A stretch of 64,000 bases of DNA from Chitinophaga pinensis (GTDB lineage: Bacteria; Bacteroidota; Bacteroidia; NS11-12g; UBA955), in the NCBI GenBank assembly GCA_945877575.1, contig CAMDUE010000004.1:124001-188000 (forward strand), read 5' to 3'. Each line of letters begins with the position of its first letter. Positions within the stretch are counted from its first letter, which is position 1. This document shows, piece by piece, positions 15,824 through 24,654 of the stretch. The position numbers and the translations under genes are program-made. Under the pieces are notes generated by a model. It saw only the letters and a list, made by a program, of their open reading frames with translations. It did no database searches and had not been told where the DNA came from.

Positions 15824-17074
15824 ATGAAGAAATTCTCAATTGTTCTTTTGGCAGGAATGTTATTTAATACAATTTCTGCGCAAAACATTAAATCGGAAAA
15901 GGTTACCTACACCTATGTGAAGTTGCCTACAAATCCCGTAAAACCAAAACCAACATCTTATTATTCTCAAATTCAATCAGGATCTGAATCAATTAATGCA
16001 GAATTAAAAGCTAAGTACGAAGCTGATTTGGTTGCTGCAGAAAGCGAGTATCAAGACGCTACCAATAATTATCAGGCAAACTTGAAGGCAGCTGATGAGC
16101 AGTACTTGAAAGAGATGGAAGAATACAACAACAAATCGATGGCTAAGAAATTAGTTGAAAAGCAGTTGTTGAATGAGAATACCAAACCTGTAAAACGTTA
16201 TGTGCCAACACCAAGTAAAAAATACGTTCCTGAACCTAAGTATGTAACTGCTCATGATGTGAGTACATTAGCGGCAACTTATTTGAAATTAGATGGTTTT
16301 AATCGTGCTGAAGGCAGTGAACTAAATTATTTGGTAACTATGGAAACTTTTGAGTTTTCACAGCCAAAAGTAGTATCAGAAGTTAGAAAAGAGTCAACTG
16401 TTGCTAACGGAAAATCGACGAGCTATGATGTAACTTATTATCATTTAGAGTTTGAATATCGTTTACCAATGACTGTAAAAGTTACTCGCAACGGAAGTGA
16501 AGTTTACCTTGAAAATCCTGCCAAATTGCAGGAATTTGCTAAATACAAAGGCGCTGATGTGAAGAGTTATCCCTCAACAGACGTCACTGTATTGGTCAAG
16601 AATTTGGAACAACAGGTATTGAAGGAGAATTTAAATCACGTGAATCACCTGGTGAATGACCGTTTAGGTTTTGAAAACACTGAACGTAAAACATCTATTG
16701 ATTACGTAAAAGATAAAAAGGGTGAATATGCAGATTTGACGGAAGCTTATAATTTGTCAAATATGGCTTACAATATGTTAGGTAAAACAGATGATCAAGC
16801 AAAAGCGAAATTGGAACAAGCAGTGGCACTTTGGAGCAAGGCTTTGGGTGAATCAGATTTATTGGATAAAAAAGCTAGAATTGACAAAAAGGTGACTGCC
16901 TCATTGTGCTTTAATTTGTTGGAAGCGTATTTTATTTTGAGAAATGCTGATGAGGGAGAGAAAATTTTAAATATGATGAACAAAATGGATTTATCGCGCA
17001 GTGACGAAAAGTTGCGTGATAATTATGCTCAAGAGTTTATTGAGTTAAGAATGAGAATTATTGCAAACCAATAA
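15824..17074 (+). CDS. secreted TPR-like protein, unknown function
   Basis: A 416-residue protein with a signal peptide (MKKFSIVLLAGMLFNTISAQ). After it come a proline/lysine-rich section (KLPTNPVKPKP), a charged, probably coiled-coil segment at about 60-110, and a second proline-rich linker. A central domain (about 145-300) is followed by helical, TPR-like C-terminal repeats ('AYNLSNMAYNMLGKTDDQAKAK', then 'SLCFNLLEAYFILRNADEGEKIL'). It is monocistronic: a -7 box is 8 nt upstream and a strong terminator follows. I recognise no named family. Confidence 0.65.
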   Translation: MKKFSIVLLAGMLFNTISAQNIKSEKVTYTYVKLPTNPVKPKPTSYYSQIQSGSESINAELKAKYEADLVAAESEYQDATNNYQANLKAADEQYLKEMEEYNNKSMAKKLVEKQLLNENTKPVKRYVPTPSKKYVPEPKYVTAHDVSTLAATYLKLDGFNRAEGSELNYLVTMETFEFSQPKVVSEVRKESTVANGKSTSYDVTYYHLEFEYRLPMTVKVTRNGSEVYLENPAKLQEFAKYKGADVKSYPSTDVTVLVKNLEQQVLKENLNHVNHLVNDRLGFENTERKTSIDYVKDKKGEYADLTEAYNLSNMAYNMLGKTDDQAKAKLEQAVALWSKALGESDLLDKKARIDKKVTASLCFNLLEAYFILRNADEGEKILNMMNKMDLSRSDEKLRDNYAQEFIELRMRIIANQ

Positions 17075-17097
17075 TTTCACTTAGTATATTTTTGAAA

Positions 17098-17123
17098 GGC
17101 CATCCGTTAGGGTGGCCTTTTTT
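17098..17123 (+). terminator. intrinsic terminator
   Basis: The stem GGCCATCC / GGGTGGCC with a 4-nt loop (GTTA) is followed by a T6 run, 23 nt after the stop of the TPR-like gene. A standard Rho-independent terminator on the plus strand. Confidence 0.85.
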
Positions 17124-17211
17124 GTTGAACTTTTTGATTTATTTCTATATCGTGTAGTTAAAATGACATTTGTTTTTTGCTGTAAACTGTTTCCAATTGT
17201 TGTTTTGTTAT

Positions 17212-18777
17212 ATGAAAAAATTACGCCTTTTAGTATTTGTCTTATTTGTTACTTCAATAAACACGTCGTTTTCACAGTTCATCGATACTAGTTGGATAAC
17301 CTGTTATACCAATAAATTCGACCCTGCGTTTTCGTTTAAAACAAATAACATTGACACTTGCACAACATCTATAGATGTTAAGGTTACTTATAAAGGCAGA
17401 CCTTCTTATGTTTACTGGAGCGATGGGTATTCGACCATTGATAGAACTATTAACTATTCTGGTAAATATCAGCTGTATTTTTTCGATTCAGCAAATTGTG
17501 CTGATACATCTGTTACTTTGAATGTAACTCTGAAAGGTGGCTTAATCTACACTTACACAGGCAATGGTACCAATGAAGTGACTATTTGTCAAGGAAATAG
17601 TGCTTATTTATACGCTTATCACAGTGAGGAAATTGTTTGGAATACTGGTGAGACCAGTTCAAATATTTTGGTCAATAAAGCGGGAAAATATTTTGCGAAA
17701 TCTAAGGGGAATAAATCTTGTGTATCCGTTTCAGATACTATAACGGTGAATGTTGTTACACCAAAACAACTTTCAGTGAAGGTGACAGGTAAAACCGATT
17801 TTTGTTATGGGGATTCTTGTATTTTGGAAGTTAACACCACCGATTCCAACATCTATTGGACACCTTATTACAACTACGGTAAAAAAATTGTAGTGAAGCA
17901 ATCAGGAATTTATACCGTTTATTACAAAGATCCTACTTATGGTTGTGGTATATATTCGGATTCTGTAATAGTTAATGTGAATACACCTCAAGTATTTTCA
18001 ATTTGTATGGTGACAAACGACAGTGCCACCGGCAAAAACAAGATTGTTTGGAAGCCTCAAAGTTGGGTGACCAATTACCAAGTTTACAGAGAGACTAGTG
18101 TTTCTGGTGAATTTGAATTGATTGGTGAACTGAAAGGGGCTTCGAATGAGTTTTTCATCGATACCACTTCTAAACCTAGAACAAGGGCTTATACGTATTA
18201 TGTAAATGCTTTTGATTCCTGCGGAAATTCAGCCATCGAAAATCAATATTATAGACATACCACTTTGCATTTGACCGCTAGTTTGGGTGTAACCGGTGAG
18301 AATAACTTGAATTGGAGCGACTATTGGGGCATTTATCCCATCAACACTTACAATATTTACAGAAGCAATCAAGGCGGAGCTTTCAAAAAGATTGCCTCTG
18401 TAAGTGCGTCGGTTAAATCGTTTTCAGACTACGAAGCTCCTAATGGAACCAATAGATACAAAATAGGAATAGATGCTGTTACAGATTGTAATTCTACCAA
18501 AGAAGAATTGAATTCAAATATTGTTGCCTTCGGTATATTATCTTCAGATGAATTACAACGTCCTACAATTTCAATAAATCCTAACCCTACAAATGGTAAA
18601 TTCACCTTGAGTGGAATATCCATAGGTACAAAAGTTCAGGTTTATTCAATGACGGGTTTATTGATCGAGGAGTTAAACGCATCTGAATCTGGTTACTATT
18701 CTGTTGAGCATTTAGCCGCTGGTATTTACTTGATACAAACAGGCTCAAACTTTATGCAGAAATTAGTAAAAGAATAA
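17212..18777 (+). CDS. T9SS-exported Ig-like surface protein
   Basis: About 521 residues. The signal peptide starts MKKLRLLVFVLFVTSIN and ends near 'SFSQ'. The mature part holds repeated Ig-like beta domains ('GDSCILEVNTTDSNIYWTPYYN', 'NKIVWKPQSWVTNYQVYRET') resembling PKD/fibronectin III modules. The last 75 residues are a type A type IX secretion sorting domain: 'ISINPNPTNGKF', 'VQVYSMTGLLIEE', 'LAAGIYLIQ', ending in 'KLVKE'. It should be carried across the outer membrane by the gliding/Por system and either released or attached. The likely role is adhesion or surface display. An upstream in-frame start is less likely because the signal peptide fits this ATG. Confidence 0.8.
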   Translation: MKKLRLLVFVLFVTSINTSFSQFIDTSWITCYTNKFDPAFSFKTNNIDTCTTSIDVKVTYKGRPSYVYWSDGYSTIDRTINYSGKYQLYFFDSANCADTSVTLNVTLKGGLIYTYTGNGTNEVTICQGNSAYLYAYHSEEIVWNTGETSSNILVNKAGKYFAKSKGNKSCVSVSDTITVNVVTPKQLSVKVTGKTDFCYGDSCILEVNTTDSNIYWTPYYNYGKKIVVKQSGIYTVYYKDPTYGCGIYSDSVIVNVNTPQVFSICMVTNDSATGKNKIVWKPQSWVTNYQVYRETSVSGEFELIGELKGASNEFFIDTTSKPRTRAYTYYVNAFDSCGNSAIENQYYRHTTLHLTASLGVTGENNLNWSDYWGIYPINTYNIYRSNQGGAFKKIASVSASVKSFSDYEAPNGTNRYKIGIDAVTDCNSTKEELNSNIVAFGILSSDELQRPTISINPNPTNGKFTLSGISIGTKVQVYSMTGLLIEELNASESGYYSVEHLAAGIYLIQTGSNFMQKLVKE

Positions 18778-18802
18778 TTGTATATGTGGATCTTTGCCTT
18801 CG

Positions 18803-19459
18803 ATGGATGTCTTAGATTCTGTACTGATAGAAAATACCATTGCCTTTGTGCAGCAATCACTGAAACACGCCGAAGGCGGACACGATTGGTGGCACATTCA
18901 CCGGGTTTATTTCAATGCCAAGCGTATTTCGTCTTCTGAGGACGTAGATACGCTTGTAGTTGAGCTAGCCGCGTTATTGCACGATATTTCTGACTCTAAA
19001 TTCAATGGAGGGAACGAAACGCTGGGTGCTGAGATTGCTGCTGATTTTTTGAAAAGTCAGGGTTTAACTGCTGATCGCATAGAGCACGTGGTGCAAATCA
19101 TCAATCACATTTCCTTCAAAGGCGGAAAAGAGCAGCGCCAGTTTTACTCAAAAGAATTAGGCGTGGTTCAAGACGCCGACAGGCTAGACGCCGTCGGGGC
19201 CATTGGAATTGCGCGATGTTTCAATTACGGCGGATTCAAGGGAAGTGAGATTTACAATCCGTTAATTCCTCCCAATTTGAATATGTCGAAAGAGGAATAC
19301 AAAAAAGGCGGGCAACCGTCAATCAATCATTTCTATGAAAAGCTGTTGTTATTGAAATACTTGATGAATACAGAAACGGGCAGAGCTCTTGCAGAGCAGC
19401 GGCATGCTTTTATGGAGCAATACTTGCAGCAATTTTTTGAGGAGGTCAGCGGAAGTTAA
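18803..19459 (+). CDS. HD-domain phosphohydrolase (YedJ-like)
   Basis: About 218 residues of the HD superfamily of metal-dependent phosphohydrolases. Conserved residues visible in order: 'GGHDWWHIHRV' (first His), 'LAALLHDISDSKF' (the HD doublet), 'IINHISFKGGKEQR' and 'VQDADRLDAVGAIGIAR' (the C-terminal Asp). The last motif, with the 'FNYGG' that follows, is typical of YedJ-type proteins. Family members hydrolyse phosphomonoesters or nucleotides; the substrate is not known here. A TTG three codons upstream is possible but the ATG is preferred. The next gene converges from the other strand. Confidence 0.85.
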   Translation: MDVLDSVLIENTIAFVQQSLKHAEGGHDWWHIHRVYFNAKRISSSEDVDTLVVELAALLHDISDSKFNGGNETLGAEIAADFLKSQGLTADRIEHVVQIINHISFKGGKEQRQFYSKELGVVQDADRLDAVGAIGIARCFNYGGFKGSEIYNPLIPPNLNMSKEEYKKGGQPSINHFYEKLLLLKYLMNTETGRALAEQRHAFMEQYLQQFFEEVSGS

Positions 19460-19491
19460 TTTTATCAAATTAGAAAAATGGTCATTCTGGA

Positions 19492-21063
19492 TTATTGAAT
19501 ATTGCAGAGTTCACTTGTTTCTAATATTTGTCGGTTACGAAGATCAATTTTTCTCTTGATATATCGTCTTTTGATAGTTGTTGAGATTCCCAAAGCTCGA
19601 CAATAATGGGGGTCGAGTAACATAACCTTCTTTGCAGCAGTAATTTTATTGCCAGTCAATTGTCCATGCAAACCCATCAGCCTAGTTTTAGGTAACCATG
19701 ATCTCAGTTGCACATCACCTGCTAAATTCACGCTTTTTAATTTATCAGCTTGGTAATATTCTAAAGATACTTGCCAAACTCTTGTTTCCGGGGGATTGCC
19801 GAAGCTAGGATACACTGCAACTGGCCAACTATCGATATGAAAAAAGCCAAAAGATATGATAAGAGTGAGATATATTTTAGACCAATGGTATTTGGGGAGA
19901 ATCCATTCTTTTAAAGGGGTTTCTTTTGTTGAATTTAACCAACGATTGTAGGGTAAAAAAACACAATAAAAAATGGGTAGATGCCAAAAATTTATGTCCA
20001 TAATGAGATAAATTGACAAATGGAAAACCACGCCCATAATTAAAATATACATACGTGTTTTTTTGGCCAATACGAACCACCCCCAGGTCAATTCAAATAT
20101 TACTGTCACTAGCCCTAACAACTTTATTATCCAAGGATAGTGGTTATACCAATCGGTTGATGATTTACCTAATCTCAGAAATTGGGCTTCTAATTGCCAA
20201 CGAGCTGCATCGCCCCAAATCCAAGTAAATCCACCGCCTAACAACTTCCACCAACCTGCAAAAAAATACATAGTGAAGAAGCTGAGTAAAATAAGACCTA
20301 TGTAATAACGATGTAGATGTGGTTTGAATGTAATTTTTTTACGCCAAGAATCAATAGACCAAATTTCACTCACTGGGGCAAAAATTGCAATAGTGGCAAA
20401 CCAAAGAAGGTGGTGATAGTGGTTTATTTTGCCATAAAATTGTGGTATTCCGAGTAACCAAATGCCGATAATAACTGTAATAAATGCAGTGATTCGAGTT
20501 CTAAAACCAATTAGAGCTGCAAACGCTGTAACTAGATACACAATTATCAACCAATATGTAACTTTTGGATTAGGGTTGAATTTCATCAAGATTGCATGCC
20601 AACCTGGTGGCGCAATCAATAATTCATTTGGCAGTTCGCTCATTCTGACTATCACATCGTAATCAGGATAATACAATAGAGTGCCAAAACAAATTATTCT
20701 AAAAATTGCGAGTGAATGTGGGCTTACAGACTCACTCATGAAATTGTTCCACCTAGCAGCTAGAGATGTCCAACAAATCCACATCAGTGTTGAAGTTAGA
20801 AAGATCATAATACCAAATCTTAATAGAGTAGATTCTATCAAACTGGAGTAATACGATACATTTCTAATCTCCGGGTCGAGGCTTTGATGATAACTTAATA
20901 GATGAGTGATGTATTGGGGCCCATGACCCTTCAGTAAACTTATTAGTAAAGCTTCTCCCCAAATTTGCCAAATTGAAACTAACAAGAAAGTGCCGAGGAA
21001 TATGCAACATGTCAAATTAAACAACCATTTAGGTTTAGAATTTGATTGGATTTTAATATGCAT
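19492..21063 (-). CDS. HTTM-domain membrane protein
   Basis: A 523-residue multi-pass membrane protein of the HTTM (horizontally transferred transmembrane) family, related to vitamin-K-dependent gamma-carboxylase. Features seen: 'LAIFRIICFGTLLYYPDYD' in an early helix, 'AALIGFRTRITAF', 'INHYHHLLWF' with paired His, 'WWKLLGGGFTWIWGDAARWQLEAQF', and 'YLIMDINFWHLPIFYCVFLPYNRW'. About ten membrane segments span residues 15-400, followed by a soluble C-terminal tail. The catalytic role in bacteria is unknown. It has no close co-directional neighbour and appears monocistronic. Confidence 0.8.
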   Translation of the reverse strand: MHIKIQSNSKPKWLFNLTCCIFLGTFLLVSIWQIWGEALLISLLKGHGPQYITHLLSYHQSLDPEIRNVSYYSSLIESTLLRFGIMIFLTSTLMWICWTSLAARWNNFMSESVSPHSLAIFRIICFGTLLYYPDYDVIVRMSELPNELLIAPPGWHAILMKFNPNPKVTYWLIIVYLVTAFAALIGFRTRITAFITVIIGIWLLGIPQFYGKINHYHHLLWFATIAIFAPVSEIWSIDSWRKKITFKPHLHRYYIGLILLSFFTMYFFAGWWKLLGGGFTWIWGDAARWQLEAQFLRLGKSSTDWYNHYPWIIKLLGLVTVIFELTWGWFVLAKKTRMYILIMGVVFHLSIYLIMDINFWHLPIFYCVFLPYNRWLNSTKETPLKEWILPKYHWSKIYLTLIISFGFFHIDSWPVAVYPSFGNPPETRVWQVSLEYYQADKLKSVNLAGDVQLRSWLPKTRLMGLHGQLTGNKITAAKKVMLLDPHYCRALGISTTIKRRYIKRKIDLRNRQILETSELCNIQ

Positions 21064-21113
21064 ATTTAGTCTTTAAATGCTATTTAGAAAAAGGGCCAAG
21101 TGTTATTTACTGA

Positions 21114-21497
21114 TTATCCAGATTGCTTCTGATTGAGCATTGATTTTAGCATCTGAATTTCGGATTTTAGTTGTTCAATATATCGTTCGTATAGTTGTCT
21201 TTCGTTTTCCGGAATACCCTGAACGTGAATGATTGTAGCTGCTTGTCCGCCTTGCTGTTGGAAGTTTTGTTGGATGTAATGTTCTGTTTCACCAATTAAA
21301 CTTGTGACGGGAACGGATAATACTTCCGAAATTTGTTTCAAACGTTTGATGGATGAGTTTTCGGGATTTTTCTCAATATTCGAATAGGCCTGTTGCGTAA
21401 TCTCTAGCTTAGCTGCCACAAACTCTTGAGAGAATCCGTTACTTTCTCTGATAAGTCTAATGGCAGATGGGCGCTCGTATTTTTCGTTTGACTCCAT
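21114..21497 (-). CDS. XRE-family transcriptional regulator
   Basis: A 127-residue protein with an N-terminal helix-turn-helix of the Cro/C1 (XRE) type at about residues 10-65 ('IRLIRESNGFSQEFVAAKLE' then 'ITQQAYSNIEKNPENSSIKR'). A C-terminal segment ('ENERQLYERYIEQLKSEIQML') is strongly coiled-coil and probably dimerises it. Two perfect palindromes lie just upstream, in and behind the promoter, which is the usual layout for an autorepressor. The targets are not known; it stands at the left edge of the accessory region. Confidence 0.85.
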   Translation of the reverse strand: MESNEKYERPSAIRLIRESNGFSQEFVAAKLEITQQAYSNIEKNPENSSIKRLKQISEVLSVPVTSLIGETEHYIQQNFQQQGGQAATIIHVQGIPENERQLYERYIEQLKSEIQMLKSMLNQKQSG

Positions 21498-21519
21498 AAT
21501 TGTATAAAGTTAATGCAAT

Positions 21520-21537
21520 ATACACAACAATGTGTAT
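21520..21537. promoter_or_regulatory. palindromic operator, ATACACA / TGTGTAT
   Basis: A perfect inverted repeat with 7-bp arms and a 4-nt spacer (ACAA), 23 nt upstream of the XRE start codon. A TAACTTTA -7-like box lies between it and the start, so a bound protein would cover the upstream promoter element. It is inferred to be the autoregulatory operator. Confidence 0.55.
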
Positions 21538-21550
21538 GTTACAATTAATT

Positions 21551-21565
21551 ATTGTATGATACAAT
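21551..21565. promoter_or_regulatory. palindromic operator ATTGTATGATACAAT
   Basis: A perfect palindrome (ATTGTAT, central G, ATACAAT) 31 nt centre-to-centre from the first palindrome, about three helical turns. It lies between the XRE gene (-) and the small ORF at 21600 (+), so it could control both. Confidence 0.55.
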
Positions 21566-21599
21566 TACATGCCATGCTTTCTTGCGGGCTAATTTTTTT

Positions 21600-21707
21600 A
21601 TGCTTGACGTTATATTGTTTGTTGTTTTGCTTCTGTGTTTATTGGCCATAACATTTTACGTTGCTTTTGCCCTTGATAAGCCATCAAATAATGGTGAAAA
21701 GGATTAA
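21600..21707 (+). CDS. 35-residue single-pass membrane peptide (tentative)
   Basis: A short open frame starting ATG: MLDVILFVVLLLCLLAITFY followed by VAFALDKPSNNGEKD and TAA. It is one clean hydrophobic helix with a polar C-terminal tail, the usual form of small bacterial membrane proteins. It is divergent from the XRE regulator and directly downstream of the second palindrome, so it may be under that regulator. No homologue is known to me, and at this length chance cannot be excluded. Confidence 0.35.
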   Translation: MLDVILFVVLLLCLLAITFYVAFALDKPSNNGEKD

Positions 21708-21729
21708 AGACTCTCGCTTAACAGATGGT

Positions 21730-23079
21730 TTACGTATGCAGTTGACTGTAAAAGTACTCTAAATACTGTGGCAATTGGGTACCTAAGTAATAAGGTAAAT
21801 TCATTAGGGAATACGCTTTGCCTTGGGGAGTTGTGGTGTGTTCGATGTTGAAGTGACCTGCATAGAATCTTACAGCCATGGTGTGCTCAGATCTGTTGAT
21901 GAATTCATGAAGGGACCTTAGTGTACCGGTTTTCCCTGATTTAATTTCTATGGGAATTAGTAGATTTCTAAATGGGTAAACTAAATCTACTTCTGCATTG
22001 CTGTCTTTTGATTCTTTGACCCAAAAATGAGGCATTACCGCATATTCACTCTGGGTTAAGACTTCTTGATAGATTAAATGTTGTATGATTTTCCCCCTTT
22101 GGAAATCGCTCATGTCTTTCAGTCCAATCATCTCGCCTTGAATATTGAGTATGTGATTGAGTAATCCGGTATCTAAGAATTGCAATCTTGGACTTTTCTT
22201 CAAATCAGGCAATACGGGTAGATTTATATTTGTAGTGGGATAAACAAGTCGTATGATTTTTGCTAAATCTAGTGCATGTAATGCTTCTGAAACTTCTCTT
22301 GATCGGTAACTACTTCCGCCGAAATTGGCGAATTTTATCCGATCTAGTTCATAGGGAGATTTATCAATAACGTAACGGGTAACATTCTTGATGGTGGTAT
22401 TTCTGCCATAGCGTTCTACGTCGTCTTTATAGGTTTGCCAAATACTTAAATAATATTCTTTTAAATGGGCAACAGATCGGTTCGTTTTGTAATCTGCAAC
22501 TACTTCGGGCATACCACCAATAATGGCGTACTGATGGAAGATTTCTAATAAAGAGTCATGAAAGTGGGGTTGAATAGGAATTTCTTTTAATTTCTCTTCT
22601 GCCATTTTATTTCCTGTTCCAAGTAAAAACTCTCCAAAGTTTAGGGGATATAAATTTAGATACTCAACCCTTCCTACGGGAAAACTAGGCACTTCATTTA
22701 ATGCAAATTCAAGTAACGACCCGGCCGCGATTACATGTAAATCCTGTCTTTCTTCGTAGAAATATCTAAGTAATTGAATGGCTTTAGGGTTTTCTTGAAT
22801 TTCATCGATGAACAATAGGGTAGAATTTGCCACGTAATTTTTGCTCAGCATTAAAAGGGTAGCGTCTAGAATTTTGTTTACGTCGTCTAATAAGAAAAGT
22901 TTGTGATGACTTTCTTTTTCCAGATTCAATTCTAAAAAACACTCGAATTCCTGACTTAACTGCCTTACCAAAGTTGTTTTGCCAACCTGCCTAGCTCCTC
23001 TGAGAATGACGGGTTTGTGCTTGGGACTTTGCTTCCAGTGTAGAAGGCGTAGGTAAGCGATTCGAGTTAAATGATGCAT
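21730..23079 (-). CDS. AAA ATPase with DUF4143 domain
   Basis: A 449-residue protein of the archaeal-type ATPase group common in Bacteroidota. The N-terminal AAA domain shows Walker A in 'ILRGARQVGKTTLVRQL' and Walker B in 'STLLFIDEIQENPKAI', with the sensor motif 'VIAAGSLLEFAL'. The C-terminal DUF4143 domain includes 'HFWVKESKDSNAEVDLVY', 'LIPIEIKSGKTG' and 'SLHEFINR', a restriction-endonuclease-like (D..E-K) core that may bind or cut nucleic acid. A -7 box (TATATTTG) lies 25 nt upstream, with 33-bp repeats just behind it. The biological role of this family is not established. Confidence 0.85.
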   Translation of the reverse strand: MHHLTRIAYLRLLHWKQSPKHKPVILRGARQVGKTTLVRQLSQEFECFLELNLEKESHHKLFLLDDVNKILDATLLMLSKNYVANSTLLFIDEIQENPKAIQLLRYFYEERQDLHVIAAGSLLEFALNEVPSFPVGRVEYLNLYPLNFGEFLLGTGNKMAEEKLKEIPIQPHFHDSLLEIFHQYAIIGGMPEVVADYKTNRSVAHLKEYYLSIWQTYKDDVERYGRNTTIKNVTRYVIDKSPYELDRIKFANFGGSSYRSREVSEALHALDLAKIIRLVYPTTNINLPVLPDLKKSPRLQFLDTGLLNHILNIQGEMIGLKDMSDFQRGKIIQHLIYQEVLTQSEYAVMPHFWVKESKDSNAEVDLVYPFRNLLIPIEIKSGKTGTLRSLHEFINRSEHTMAVRFYAGHFNIEHTTTPQGKAYSLMNLPYYLGTQLPQYLEYFYSQLHT

Positions 23080-23104
23080 ATTGAAACAATATCAATGTTT
23101 TATA

Positions 23105-23112
23105 CAAATATA
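23105..23112 (-). promoter_or_regulatory. -7 box TATATTTG
   Basis: An exact TAnnTTTG match on the minus strand, 25 nt upstream of the DUF4143 ATPase start at 23079. The 33-bp repeats begin 8 nt further upstream and would overlap the -33 region. Confidence 0.55.
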
Positions 23113-23120
23113 TTAATATA

Positions 23121-23212
23121 ATTTGTAACAAAGCGAACCCAAATTTGGCAATTATTCGTAACAAAGCGAATCCAATTTTGGCAATAATTTGTAATAAAGC
23201 GAATGCAATCCT
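23121..23212. repeat. 33-bp tandem repeat, 2.8 copies
   Basis: Units begin at 23121, 23154 and 23187 (the last partial). Each has GTAACAAAGCGAA (third copy GTAATAAAGCGAA) followed in the first two by CCAAATTTGG or CCAATTTTGG. The first of these is a perfect 10-bp palindrome. The unit length is a multiple of 3, so a minus-strand frame reads as an 11-residue repeat (FALLQIIAKIG). Its place directly behind the ATPase promoter suggests a set of operator sites rather than coding sequence. Confidence 0.75.
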
Positions 23213-23299
23213 AGTTAAAAAGTGGTAACTCTTCCCCAAATTGTTCATGTTTTATGATGGTTTAACTTTAAATAAGTCAACTTAAAATGGCAAATTGGA

Positions 23300-24514
23300 T
23301 TAGTAGCTCTCGCTTAAGAGAAATTCGGGGACGGTTAAATGCTGAATGCCTTCAATTGATTCTTGCCAGCGTTCATCTAGGGTGACAACGTATTTCGGGT
23401 ATTGGTCGTTGATGGATAATAGATTTCCGAATTCTCGATTTACGGTTTCTTCGTTTTCTAATTTATAGGCCACTTGGACATAAATTTTTGCTCCGCGTTT
23501 TTCGGCAACAAAATCAATTTCAGAGCTACCCAATTTTCCTACAAAAACAGCATAACCTCTCCTTTTGAGTTCTAAAAAAACGATATTTTCTAAAATGCCT
23601 GAAATCATACGATCTCTATTTCCAAGGGTTGCATAAATTATGGATACATCACTGACATAAAATTTTTCTTGAGTTTTAAGGATTTCTTTACCCTTCAGAT
23701 CGTATCTGGGGACGCGATACAGAATGAAAGATCCTTCTAAGGCATGCAAATAGTTATAGATGGTATTGATGTCTAATTTTCGATTTTGACTTTTGAAGTA
23801 ATCGGCGATATTTTTTCCCGAAAAGGTATTTCCAACATTATCGAAAACATATTTTATCACTCTATCGAGTAATTCAATTTCTCTAATTTTGAAACGTTGA
23901 ATGGTGTCTCTTAGAATTACAGATGAATAGATATCATAGACCACTTTATAGGTAGATTCTTCCGAATAATCAACCGTGTGAATAATAGGGAAACCGCCCA
24001 TTCTAAGATAGTTTTCAAATGTGTTATTTATCTGTGTAGAATTGGTGAAATAGTGTTGTCTAAAATCCCTGAATTCTTTGTACGACAAGGTATATATGGG
24101 GAATTCTACGTATCGTCCGGCGAGGTAAGTGGCCAATTCAGACGAAAGTAAATGTGAATTTGATCCAGTCAGATAGATGTCCACGTTGAAGTCCACCAGA
24201 AAGGAGTTTATGGCTTTTTCCCAATTTTGGACTTCCTGGATTTCATCCAATAGCAGGTAAAATTTTTGTTCTTGGTTGATTTTATTGCGGATATATTCAT
24301 ATAGTTTGGAAGCTTCGGATATATTATCAAGTGCCAAACTATCGAAGTTAAGAGCAATAATTTGCTCAGATTTTATATTTAATTCTAGAAGTTCATTCTT
24401 GATTAGTTTCAAGACGGTTGATTTCCCTGAGCGTCTAATACCGGTTATGATTTTAATTTGGGATCTACCAATGAACGGTTTGATTGCATCAATATAACTG
24501 GGGCGTAAAATCAT
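23300..24514 (-). CDS. AAA ATPase with DUF4143 domain, second copy
   Basis: A 404-residue protein with the same architecture as its neighbour at 21730 but only distantly similar in sequence. Walker A is in 'KIITGIRRSGKSTVLKLI', Walker B in 'FYLLLDEIQEVQNWEKAIN', and 'DIYLTGSNSHLLSSELATYL' is the sensor region. The C-terminal nuclease-like part has 'KLGSSEIDFVAEKRGAKIYVQV'. Such genes often occur as dispersed, apparently mobile, families in Bacteroidota. A TATTTTTG -7 box lies 19 nt upstream. Function is not established; a role in DNA or toxin-antitoxin-like processes is speculation. Confidence 0.85.
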   Translation of the reverse strand: MILRPSYIDAIKPFIGRSQIKIITGIRRSGKSTVLKLIKNELLELNIKSEQIIALNFDSLALDNISEASKLYEYIRNKINQEQKFYLLLDEIQEVQNWEKAINSFLVDFNVDIYLTGSNSHLLSSELATYLAGRYVEFPIYTLSYKEFRDFRQHYFTNSTQINNTFENYLRMGGFPIIHTVDYSEESTYKVVYDIYSSVILRDTIQRFKIREIELLDRVIKYVFDNVGNTFSGKNIADYFKSQNRKLDINTIYNYLHALEGSFILYRVPRYDLKGKEILKTQEKFYVSDVSIIYATLGNRDRMISGILENIVFLELKRRGYAVFVGKLGSSEIDFVAEKRGAKIYVQVAYKLENEETVNREFGNLLSINDQYPKYVVTLDERWQESIEGIQHLTVPEFLLSESY

Positions 24515-24533
24515 TTTTTTATGGATATACCCA

Positions 24534-24541
24534 CAAAAATA
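24534..24541 (-). promoter_or_regulatory. -7 box TATTTTTG
   Basis: An exact TAnnTTTG match on the minus strand, 19 nt upstream of the second DUF4143 ATPase start. Confidence 0.55.
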
Positions 24542-24654
24542 CGATTTATTTTAAAGTTTTTATGGTTATGAGCACAAAAACTTTTGTGTTGTTGATTTAA
24601 AGTTAGTGGCGAATGTCTAGTTTAGGTACAGAACAAATAAATGGCATTCTATAA

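Noticed and set aside
23121-23212. CRISPR-like 33-bp repeats
   Set aside because: The repeats are directly tandem with no intervening spacers, and only 2.8 degenerate copies exist.
22991-23248. Minus-strand frame with an 11-residue FALLQIIAKIG repeat
   Set aside because: It comes from the 33-bp repeat (a multiple of 3), overlaps the real ATPase start in another frame, and contains the promoter box.
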